In this document: positions 1 to 9,498 of the stretch, in pieces
Numbering within the stretch: position 1 is the stretch's first letter
Layout of the letters: every line of letters begins with the position of its first letter
Notes under the pieces: generated by a model
Database searches by the model: none
What the model was told of the DNA's origin: nothing
The model's input: only the letters and a program-made list of their open reading frames with translations
Assembly (NCBI GenBank): GCA_025917655.1
Contig: CP084611.1
Span: 1,426,001-1,490,000, forward strand
Length of the DNA: 64,000 nt
Direction: 5' to 3'
Source: Chlorella sorokiniana
Lineage: Eukaryota; Chlorophyta; Trebouxiophyceae; Chlorellales; Chlorellaceae
Translations under genes and position numbers: made by a program

Positions 1-72
1 GCTGTGTAACGGCCTTTGGGCGCTGCTCACGTGGCTCACGCGTGCCTCCTTCCTCTGCCTCCCCTGCCGCAG

Positions 73-488
73 TCAAGTACAAGCACACCAAGCCGGGCCT
101 GCTGTCCATGGCCAACGCCGGCCCCAACACCAACGGCTCCCAGTTCTTCATCACGACGGTGCCCACCCCCTGTGAGCCGCTGCTCCCGCTGCAGGCCGGC
201 TGGCGGGGACGCGGCACAGCAGGGGAGGGAGCATGCGTGGCCACGCACCACCAGCAAGCCGCCCGCCGGCTCCTCTTTTGTGTGCACCGCCTGCCAAGCA
301 AGAGCTGAGCTTTGTTGACGCCGGCTTTCGGTGTTCACCTCCGTGCTGCAGGGCTGGACGGCCGCCACGTGGTGTTTGGCGAGGTGGTGGAGGGCTTTGA
401 GGTGGTGCAGAAGATAGAGGCGACGCCCACCGGCCCCATGGACAAGCCCCGCGCACCCGTCAAGATTGCCGATTGTGGCGAGCTCTGA
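73..488 (+). CDS. Cyclophilin-type peptidyl-prolyl cis-trans isomerase, C-terminal part
   Basis: Catalyses cis-trans isomerisation of proline peptide bonds. Only the last two exons are in the window (73-171 and 352-488); the gene starts to the left. Exon one carries the family signature [20 protein letters not shown]. Intron 172-351 splits the Trp codon (T|GG), and splicing restores the [10 protein letters not shown] core, which includes the cyclosporin-contact Trp and the active-site His. The protein ends in IADCGEL, a common cyclophilin C-terminus. The visible part resembles the secretory/organellar cyclophilin B-like group more than cytosolic CYPA, but without the N-terminus the compartment cannot be called. 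Confidence 0.9.
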
Positions 489-523
489 GCGCGCTGTAGC
501 AGTGCCTGAGCTGTTAAGGAACC

Positions 524-528
524 TGTAA
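524..528 (+). other. Poly(A) signal motif TGTAA (cyclophilin 3' UTR)
   Basis: TGTAA lies 36 nt after the cyclophilin stop codon. TGTAA is the known polyadenylation signal of chlorophyte algae. The cleavage site itself cannot be seen. Confidence 0.5.
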
Positions 529-781
529 CATCCGATGGGTATTGCCACATAACCGGGGTGCTGTGCTGACAGCACCTGAGAGCAGCAGTGGCTCGCTGTG
601 TGCGCCGTGTGGCGCCGCATGTCCCGCCGCCACCTCTTCAAATCATCGTCCTGGCGGTGATTGCTAAGCTGAGGGCGTCGATGGTCCCTCAAGATAGGGA
701 GAAAGAATAAACGATTACCCGAGCGGCAGTTCAAGTGGGCTAACAGGAGGGGGAGAGGCGCCCCAGCGCTAGAGCGAACGT

Positions 782-2718
782 ATGCAGCCGTTGCATGAGG
801 AGGAAGATGCGAGTGACGAAGAAGTTGCGGTGAGGTAGCAAGACGTGCACCACGAAACTTTATGTTCCGGCGACCCTTATATTCGCCCACTATCAACGCA
901 CTCTGCTCAAATTGGTGTGAAATCTTGAACAGCGCGATTACCCCTCCGATGGGAGCGCTGAGAGGGCAGGGTGCCCGACCCGGGCGGCAGCGCAGGTTGG
1001 CAGCAGGTGTTGAACTGTGCAGCTTGCGGCAGCTCACTTGATGTTGCTGCACCCTTGCCCTCCGAACAAGGGCAGGTTGCCGATGGTATTGAGGAGGAGG
1101 AAGAGTACGATGACACGGCTTCTGATGCGGAGGATGTGCCGCCTGGACTGGAGGCCACGGTAGGGCCGGTGTTGCATTTGCCACCCAACTCTGTCCTCTG
1201 CTGCCTGCATTTTGGCACCCTCACACTCTTGACGACTTGATGCTGCTGCAGGAGACTGATGACGAGCAGGTCGGGCGCGCTGGCCAGCAGCCTGTGTTTG
1301 TAGGGGCCGAGAGCGCCCTCCCTGAGTGACCTGGGCTGGCCGGTCGGCTTCCTTTGTCTGCCCTGCTGCCTGAGCTGTCTTCGTGTGCGCAGGAGGCCAA
1401 GGAAGTCACAGAGGTGCCCTACCCACCGGGGCTGAGCACGACAAGGGGGAGCTCGAGGTTGGTGGCTGGCGTACGCAGCCACCTGTGCACTGCGTTTCCG
1501 TGGCCCTACATGCCGGGCTGCCCCTCGCTCCTGAACACCCCCTCTTCTTGCCCCCAGGCACTGATCATGCAAGACCTGAAGACGGAGGACGCGCGGCAGG
1601 ATGGGGGCTACGCGCGCCGCCGCATCGCGCGCGGCTCGGTGGTGCTGGTGCGGGGCGACGAGGAGGGGCAGACGGTGACCTGGGTGGCTCGCGTGGACAA
1701 GGTGTGGTGGGCGGGCGGGCAGCCAGGCAGGGCGACGGCGCCGCGCAGGGGGCCACTGCGGGCCGCAGCCGCAGCTTGCCTGCCTTCTCTGCCCAGCGCG
1801 CCAAAGACGGGGCCAGCCACCACCGCTGCCGCCGCCATGCCCGCTCCACCCGCCGCAGCTGTACAAGCGGCGCGGTAGCCACCTGGCCGACATCTTCTGG
1901 TTCTACCGGCTGAGGGACGTGCCTGCCGCAGCAGCCCGCAGGGCGCACCTGGCCGACGACCCTCGCCAGGTGGCTGCCCTTGTCGCTTCAAGCAGCGCCC
2001 CTCCCTCTCAGCATTGCTGCTGTCAGAGCTTGTGCAGGCCCCTCCTAGGCAGCAAGCTGCTGCTTGAGGTCACCATCCCTGTCTCTATCTGCCGCTCTGC
2101 TCTGCTTTGCGCCCCCCCACTCCCCCTCCCCTCCCCACCCACCCCCACCCACCCGCACCTCCCCGCCCACCAGATCCTCCTCACCGACGACCGCCACACC
2201 GTGGAGGCTCGCTTCATCCGCCACCCCGCCCACGCCTGGTTCCTCACACCCAACCAGCCCGCCCCAGCCATGCGCTGCGGGCAGGGAGCCTCGCGGTGCG
2301 GCTGCACGGCGGCACCCGCCTCCCCCGCTCCCGAACCGCCGCCTTGCCGCCCAGCGCGCGCCTGCTGACGGCCACGGCCGTGCCGCCCGTGCCCCCGCAT
2401 GGCTCGCTTGCCGCCTGCAGGCACACGCGGCCCCGCCCGGCTTCCTTGTCCGCCACGTCTACGACACCGCCAGCAAGCGAGTCTTCCCGCTGACCGACCC
2501 CGCCCTGGCCAGGGCCAACCCGGGGCTGGCTGGGCAGGCGGAGGGCCTGCTGCGCGCCAGCCGGGCGCGCCTGGCTGAGCTGGCAGAGGCGGAGGGGCGG
2601 CACGACGGCGCCAACGGCCTATCTGAGGTGCAGGCGGCGCCGTTTGTGAGGGACGGTGATCTGGCGGAGCTGCTGCGGGCGTCGGAGCCTGCAGAGGGGC
2701 AGGGGCACAGCGGCGGAG

Positions 2719-2752
<34 letters not shown>

Positions 2753-4656
2753 GGGTGAGGATGACAACGGGGAAGGGGAGGAAGCCGAGGAGGCGCCCGC
2801 AGTGGAGCAGCGGCGCCAGGAGCGGCAGGCCAGCCGGGAGCAGGAGCGGCGGGAGGAGGGGGAGCGGCGGGAGGAGGCGGCGCGCCAGGAGCGGCAGGCG
2901 GGCGTGGATGCAGAGGCAGCCAAGCTGGCTCAGCTGCTGGCGCAGGAGCGAGCAGCCCCCCGTCGGCCCCGGCCAGTCGACCATCGCTGCGGCGCTGGGC
3001 TGGCGGCGGTGCGCGCAGCAGCTGCAGCGCCAGGGGGAGCTGCCGCGCAGGCAGGCGCCGCCGCCGGCGCTGCAGGGCAGCTCCAAGGCCCCCCAGCTGG
3101 ATGCGGCCGAGGTGCAGCGGCTGGCGGGCGGCGCTGTGCTGCCCAACGTGGAGCCGCTGGCCGCCCTGCTGCGAGCGCTGTGCTCCCCCGGCGAGGTGAG
3201 CCGTGGCTGTCCAGGCTGGCGCGGGGGCGGGGCGTTCTCGGGGCCAACGCACTCGCGGGAGGCTGCCATGGGCAGGGCCGCCATCTGAACAAGCTCTCGC
3301 CGGCACATGATCGCGTTCCCGAAGCTGGCCCTCCCTTCAGCCCCCTCACCCCCTTCCAGCCCCCTCTCCCCTCCACCCACCCCACCCCCTCACACACCCA
3401 CCCACCTGCAGCAGCCCGCCGCCGCGGGAGCTGCTGGCCGACCAGCAGCTCATGTTCTTCCGGGTGCTGCTCACCTGGGCCTGGCACCTGGCGGCCTGCA
3501 GGCGGCACGACCTGGCAGGCAAGCGGGCGCAGCCTGCTCCCGCTGCCCAGCGCCGCCCACGCTCTGCTGCCGACCTCGCCGACAGCTCTTCCGTGTCGCG
3601 CTCCCAAAGAAAGTGCTGACGGTCGTCCCCCCGCCCCTCTGCTCCCGCCCTCCGTCCTGCCCCCACACCAACCCCAACCCGCAGCTGATCCGGCGCTGTG
3701 CGAGTGCGGGGTGCTGGTGCTGGGTGCGCTGGAGCGCTGCCCTTACACGCCGCCCGTGCAGCGCTGGCTGGGCCTGGTGAGCACCCGGCCTGGCCCCACG
3801 CCCGGGCTGACTGCCAGCACCCGAGTCGCCCCAGCACAGCTGCAGCCCTGACCCCGCCCGCTGCCTCCCTCCGCCTCAAACCGCCTCGCTGCGGCTGCCT
3901 TGGCACCTCCTGGCAGGTGCAAGCCCCCGCCTGATCCGCGAGCTGGCGCTGAACTCTGAGGGCGCCTTCCCCGCCCCGCTGCAGCAGGCCGCGCAGCGGC
4001 TCAAGGCGCGTCACGCTGTTGCGCGCTGTCAGCATGCTCATGTGTTTTTTGTTGACCTTTGCTTGGTAATCATTGGGCAGGGTGAGCACCACTGGAGTCG
4101 AGCCGAGCACGTGCAGTGTTTGCCACGCAACCCCCTCAAGCCCTTGTGCACGCCCTGCCCGCTCACCGTGTGCTGCAGAGCAGCTGGGCCGACTGCCAGC
4201 AGCAGCTGATCCGGCAGGCGCAGGAGCGGCGGCGGCAGCGCGACGGCCAGGAGCGGCGCGAGCGGCAGCGCGAAGCTCAGGGCCAGAAGCTGCTGCAGCA
4301 GAGCCCCCAGGCCGCCAAGGCCCTCAGCCTGGCCACCAGCGGCAGGCGGCTGTCGGCGCTGGGAGCGGGGGAGGTGAGGGGGGGAGGGAGGGCGAGTGCT
4401 GCAGCAGGCTGTCCCCGCCGCGGGCACGCCGCCACGGAACCACACTTCTTCTTTCAAAACGGCCACTGCACCCTGCAGGCGCGATGTATGTCAAGCAACG
4501 GCAGTCGCCGCAGCCAGCAGGCTTGCGGGCGACGGGTGCAAGCGCCACACAGCAGCAGCAGCAGCAGCAGGATCGGATGCCGGCGGCGCGAGAGCTGGAG
4601 CGGCGGCCGTCGCTGCCTCCCCCTCTCCCCGCATGTGCCCAGCGCACTGCACCATC

Positions 4657-4688
<32 letters not shown>

Positions 4689-5227
4689 GAGGAGCAGCAG
4701 TCCCAAGGGCAGCAAGGTCCTGCAAATGGCGGCGTCGAGCCATCGGCTGCTTCGGCAGCCGAGCGCCGGCAGCAGCCCGCAGGGCAGCAGGGGGAGTCGC
4801 AGCAGCCGCCCCAGGCGGATGACCTGAAGGAGCGCTGGCTGAGCGCGTTTGGCGACGGCAAGCCGTCCAGGCCTGGGAGCACGCCTGCCAGCAGCATCAA
4901 GCCCGCCATGCAGCGAAGCATGACGCTGCCGAGCCCCTCTGCTGGGCTGCCGTCGTCATCCGTGGCTGCCAAGGGCGCGCACGCCCCACCGAACCGGATT
5001 GCGTCGGCACCGGCAGGGCAGCAGCGAACGGCTGCAGCAGCAGCAGCGGCAGCAGCGGCAGTCAGCAGCGTCGGCCAGAAGCGGCCAGCGCCGGGCGGCG
5101 TCAGCTTGGATGCCCCGCTGCGGGCGCCAAGGCTGCCCGGCGAGATGCCAAGCCAGATGCTGCAAAGGCGGGCAAGCCCAAGAAGCTGCAGCAGCTGGTG
5201 AAGAAAGCGGCCAGGAGCGGGTTTTGA
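782..5227 (+). CDS. SUO-like protein: BAH domain plus TFIIS N-terminal (TFS2N) domain
   Basis: Resembles Arabidopsis SUO (BAH plus TFIIS helical-bundle domain), a factor in miRNA-guided translational repression that co-localises with processing-body proteins. The first exon is read as 782-829 (acidic, ending DEEVA before GTGAGG), joined in phase to an exon from 1004. The BAH domain runs over exons from about 1560 to 2530: RGSVVLVRGDEEG, IFWFYRLRDV, LLTDDRHTVEA, then FLVRHVYDTASKRVFPLTD, which matches the 'CRRVYD...LTD' segment of SUO. An acidic Ser/Glu linker with a Ser run follows (2690-2940). The TFS2N helical bundle spans about 3420-4240 (LGALERCPYTPPVQRWL, then LQQAAQRL and QSSWADCQQQLIRQ). 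The tail is Gln/Ser/Ala-rich and ends in a Lys-rich segment (KKLQQLVKKAARSGF, stop 5225-5227). A competing frame stops at 5201. No GW repeats, typical of SUO, were found in the tail. Confidence 0.7.
2721..2750 (+). repeat. (AGC)n trinucleotide run encoding poly-Ser
   Basis: Ten AGC units inside the acidic linker of the SUO-like gene, read as serine in the coding frame. Confidence 0.9.
4658..4687 (+). repeat. (CAG)n trinucleotide run encoding poly-Gln
   Basis: About ten CAG units in the C-terminal exon of the SUO-like gene, read as glutamine in the favoured frame. A shorter CAG run lies at 4550-4570. Confidence 0.9.
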
Positions 5228-5477
5228 CGGGCGGCCGCTCCTTTGGATGCGCCCTCCCGGTCGCTTGCCCAGCGTTGCCATCACCGCGGTTCTTACAGTC
5301 CTTGAAAACCGGTTGAAATTCGAGATGCAAGCAACAACAGTCGGAAAGACCGACCATTCATTCACTCACAAAACATAGAATACATAGTGCACGCACACCA
5401 GTTGTCGGCTATACAAAGAATTGCAGAGCTCGTGCAAGGCAAGGCTCATGCTGCAATGCTGAAACCCGAAGCGCAGC

Positions 5478-8345
5478 TCACGCCTGAGACGCCTCACCAG
5501 CCAGGCGCTTGCCCTGAGCTGGGCCTTGGTTGGAACGTCGCCCCGCGGCGCCAGCCGCAACCATGCCAACTGCAGCTGTCACGCCTGCTGCCAGCACCCA
5601 CTTGCTGACAGACAGCAGGGGGCACGCCCACAGCGGAGGTACGCCCAGGCTTTGGGGCAGTGGGGGGATGTGGAGCAGCGGCGTCACCCTCATCTTCCTG
5701 GCGCGCTGCCGGGTGCTGCTGCCCGCGGTGCTGCTGCCAGCAGGCGCACCCGCCGCCACAGTGGCGGGCGGCCCTGCCGGCGAGGCAGCCGGCGGGCCCG
5801 CCTGCGCCGCCTCCAGCTCCGCGGTGCGCTGCTGGGCCGCCTGCAGCTGCGCCTGGAGGGCTGCGATCCGCTCATCAGCCAGGGCCTGAACGGTGTGGGG
5901 GGGGGGGGGGCAGCCAAGGGGCAGGCTCGCAATCACTGTGACCACTGCACTCCTCCCGCAGGGCGCAGGCAGGGCGCAGGGAGCGCTGCAGCGGTACAGC
6001 CAAAACAGCGGCAGAAGCCCCTGCCCCCTCTCCCCCTTCCAACCCCACCTTGCCGGCCGAGGCCTGCGACACCTGGGCCTGGAAGGAGTCGCGGTCGGAG
6101 GCGGCCACGTCGCGCTGGTGGGCCAGGGCCGCCAGCTCAGCGCGCGCCGCCGCCGCCGCCCCCTCCGCCGCCTCCAGCTGCGCCGACAGGTCGGCAATCG
6201 TCTCGCGCGCCGCCCCGTCAATCTGCTGCTTGGCCGCAGCCTCCACAGCCGCCTTGGCCTCCGTGGCAGACAGGCGGCGGGCCAGCAGCTCGACCTCCTC
6301 CTTGTGGGCGGCGGCGGCGGCGGCCGCCGCCGCTCGCCCCGGGCCGCCGCCTCGCCCGCAGCGCGGCCAGCTCAGCCCGCAGAGGATCCAGCTCAGCCTG
6401 CAGCGCTGCCAGCTGGTCAGCGCGCTCCGCTGCCGCGGCCTCAGAGCGTGCGGTGGCCTGCTGCGCAGCCTCCAGCGCGGTGGTCAGCTGCAGCCGCTCC
6501 TCTGCAGCCTCGTCCAGCTGGCCCTGCAGCTGCTTGCGGGCCGCCTCCGCGGCCTCCAGCTGCTGCTGAGTCTCCTCCCTCGCCGCCCGCGCCTCTGCCA
6601 GCCCGTCCGCCAGCTGGGCGGCCTCCTGACCAGCCGCCGCCTCCCTGGCCGCCTGCCGCCCCAGCTCAGCAACCCTGTCCAGCAGCACCGCCTCGTTGGC
6701 CCGCAGGGCGGCAACCTCCTCGGCACTCGCTGCCTCCGCATCGGCGGCCGCCTGGCGGGCTTCCTCCTCAGCGGCCTGAGGAGAGGTGGAGGTGGATGGG
6801 TGGTGTGTGTGGGGGGGAGGGGGGCAGCAAGGAAGCTGGCTGATACGGTTGGCAGGTGGCCCGTGCAACCAGGCAACCTTCTCCAAGGCTGCCCTGAGCG
6901 AGAGAAGCCCTGTCCCCAGCCCCGGCCCCACCTGCAGCTGCCCGATGCGCTCGTCCCGCGCCGCCAGCTCAGCTGCCAGCCGCGCCTCGGCGTCCCGCAG
7001 CCGCCCCTCCAGGGCCGCAGCCGCCGCCTGCGCGGCTGACAGCTCCCCCTGCCGCGCCGCCAGCTCCTCGTTCAGCGAGAACAGGGCGTCGTTGGCCTCC
7101 TGCGACAACGACAGCAAGTGTGCGAGTGTGGGTGGGTGGGTGGGTGGGTGGGTGTTTAGGGGGTGGGTGGGGGGCATGCAGGAGCTGACCGTCGAGGCAC
7201 AGGGGGACCAGCATGCGGCGGGGGCGCTACTGGCGCGCGGTGGGAGGCCGCACCGGTGGAGCATGCAGGCGCCCCACACGACTTTGTGTTCAGGGTGCAG
7301 ACCGGTGTGCATGAGAGGCATCTGTGCACGAGAGGCCCCACCTGCTCCAGCGCCTCGCGGCCGCCGCCCTCCTCGGAGCGCTGCGGGCTCTCCGCCTCCT
7401 TGAGCCCCTGGGTGTGCCGCGCCAGCTCGCCAAACAGCGCCTGCTTCTCCGCCTCCAGCACAGCGGCGCGCTGCGTCAGGCTCAGCAGCGTCTGCGCAGG
7501 CAGCGAGCGGGGCCAGGCGGGTGGGGTGATGGCACGATGCTGGGCAGCAGGGCGATGCAGTTGGCTGGCTTAGATAGGTTTGTGTGGTCAAGCAAACAGT
7601 TTCCAGGTGATGCATCCACCCCTCTTCCCCCCCCATCATGGGCTCCCACCTAGCACCCACCTGGCTGGCGGCGGAGCGGCTGTCCTCCGCCACGGTGGCA
7701 CGCGAGTGCAGCTCCCGCGCCTGCTGCTGCGTCGCCTCCAGCTCCACAGCCAGCGCTGAGTTGGCGGCCTGCAGCTCCTCGTTCTGCCGCCGCAGCTGCG
7801 CCACCGCGGCGGCCGCGGCAGCCTCCGCCTTGCGCTCAGCCTCCCTGGTCAGCGCGGACAGCGTGCCCCCAGAAGCGTAAGGGTTGTACGGCCCCTCGTC
7901 ACCTCCCTCATACCCGGCGCGTGGCGTAGATGCCACACTGGCAGAGTCTGCCTGGCTGCCTGCGCCGGCAGTGATGCGCGCGCTGGCACCGCTGGTGTTG
8001 CTGCCGACGCTGTTGGAACGCGAGAAACTGAAGGTCCGGCCCATCTGGGGCACAGGGAGCAGGGCAGGGACCATACCAGGGCGTCAGGCAGCAGCGTGGC
8101 TGGCGGCGGCTGTCGAGCGGCGGCAGAATCCACCCCTGACGAGCTACATGCACAATCCTGGCAGCGGTGTGACACTGCAAACGTAATCAGTGTTCTATTC
8201 AAAAGCTTAGCTGACAGGGAAACACGCCGTGCTTGCTGTTTGAGCCCAGTTTAAAGCTGACCTTGCTCGATAGCTTCTTCACGATGCCCCGTTTCTTCTT
8301 GCCGGCATCCTCATTCAGCGAGGGAGGCAGCTCGGTGAGGTCCAT
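5478..8345 (-). CDS. Tail-anchored long coiled-coil protein (golgin-like architecture)
   Basis: The first exon starts at ATG 8345 (MDLTELPPSLNEDAG, then a basic KKKRGIVKKLSSK) and splices at GTCAGC to MGRTFSFSRSNSVGSNTSG. Several exons of heptad-rich sequence follow (QLRRQNEELQAANSALAVEL, EANDALFSLNEELAARQ, DERIAALQAQLQAAQ). The last exon has one hydrophobic segment, WVLAAGVTAAVGMVAAGAA, about 20 residues before the stop. A basic head, long coil and C-terminal anchor is the layout of golgins and other membrane tethers. I recognise no family-specific motif, so this is a structural call only. Near 6310-6340 a GCG/GCC-rich stretch forces a frame change inside one exon and looks like a base-count error. 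Introns carry G-rich/C-rich runs, for example at 7128-7174. Confidence 0.6.
7128..7174 (+). repeat. (TGGG)n run, potential G-quadruplex
   Basis: GGGTGGGTGGGTGGG-type repeat in an intron of the minus-strand coiled-coil gene. On the coding strand it is a CCCACCC tract near the 3' splice site. Confidence 0.8.
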
Positions 8346-8611
8346 CCCTCGGCTTTGTGCTAGCGCAGGGTGGATGCGGTGTGGCGCCTGCTGCACCACC
8401 AGGCAATGCGCAGTGCTGCTTGAATAGGTGGTTGAGTCGTAGCCGATGTGCAAGGATCTCAATTAGGCGGTGGGGAGCAATCCACAGTAGTGCTCTCCAG
8501 TACGAGTGGGGGTTGCAAGCCTCCCAATTACGAAGCTGGAATGCAACAACGCAGGGGTGATTTGAGATTTGGAAGTGCGGCCACACACTCGATCACACTT
8601 CCATCACAGCC
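8346..8611. promoter_or_regulatory. Shared upstream region of a divergent gene pair
   Basis: These 266 bp separate the start codons of the minus-strand coiled-coil gene and the plus-strand proteasome chaperone gene, so both 5' regions and promoters must lie here or overlap the first exons. It is less GC-rich than the surrounding exons. No TATA box or known operator was identified. Confidence 0.4.
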
Positions 8612-9498
8612 ATGGAGCGCGCAGTTGTCGCTGTGCCCTCCCCCAATCTCCAGGGAAGCACCTTGGTTCTCCCAGTTGTTGCGGTGGGCAATGTGGCCCA
8701 GCTTGCGGTCGACCTGATCGTGAACACACTCCAGCTGCAGCGTTCAGCTCGCCTGCAAGACCCCTCCCTGTTGCCGGCTGTGGGATGCAAGCCCTATGAT
8801 CATGTTCGGGACTGGCCACCTCGCTGGAGCTGTATCAGCCTGCGAGTGGCAGTGGCGGCGGCGTTGCTTTGGTGCAGCAGCGGGCACCCGCCGCGCCGGG
8901 CACCCAACCCGCGTTCGCGGAACGCCTGGCAGCGTTTGTGAAACAGGCTGGAGTTGCAGAGGTAGGGGGTGCGGGGCTGGCATGGGGCGTCAGTCAGCCA
9001 CGAGCAGGCAAGTGAGCGTTTGCTTGCGTGCCAACCCGCGGCAGCACCATCCCTGCGTGTGTGCTTATGCAGGTGCTGGTGCTGGGCAGCATGGAGGCGG
9101 GCTTCCGACGCGACGCGCAGCTGGTCGGCCCACAGCTGCGCTGCTGGGCGCCGGAGGGCGGCAGCGACGCCGGCGCACGCCTGCTGCAGCGCTGCCAAGC
9201 AGCCGCGCCGGGCGGGGTCCCTGCCCTGGAGCCCGCCCTCCTGCAGGACCGCCCGCTGGAGCAGCGCCAGCTGCAGCCCTGGCCGCTGCTGCGCGCCCTG
9301 GCAGAGCGGGGCGTGCCGTGCGCGGCGCTGCTCAGCTTCTCCGCGGAGGGCGACAACCTGGGGGATGCCGCCGTGATGGCGTCGGCGGCCGCGGCGGCGG
9401 CGGGCCTGGCCGCCGCGCCAGGCGAGCAGCAGCAGCCGCAGTGGCAGCCGCCTCGATCCTGGCAGTACGTGTTTGGCGCGCGCACCGCAGTCTACTGA
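8612..9498 (+). CDS. PSMG2: Proteasome assembly chaperone 2 (PAC2/PSMG2 family)
   Basis: PAC2 pairs with PAC1 to scaffold assembly of the 20S proteasome alpha-ring. Exon one (8612-8961) opens with MERAVVAVP and holds the family pattern LVLPVVAVGNVAQLAVDL, then LLPAVG. The second exon (9073-9498) begins VLVLGSMEAGFRRDAQL, has the late-domain ALLSFSAEGDN, and ends at TGA after an Ala/Gln-rich tail. Between LLPAVG and SLELYQPASGSG (8795-8830) the reading frame must shift, with no plausible intron between them; a missing base is likely. The length of about 260 residues is usual for the family. The 3' end converges on the next minus-strand gene. Confidence 0.85.

Noticed and set aside
36-1184. 382-codon open frame on the minus strand over the cyclophilin and SUO-like starts
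   Set aside because: A shadow of GC-rich coding DNA on the other strand; composition is Pro/His/Arg-rich without structure.
2023-3306. 427-codon minus-strand open frame opposite the BAH/TFS2N exons
   Set aside because: Antisense shadow: poly-Cys and Ala/Pro runs mirror the CAG and GCG codons of the real gene.
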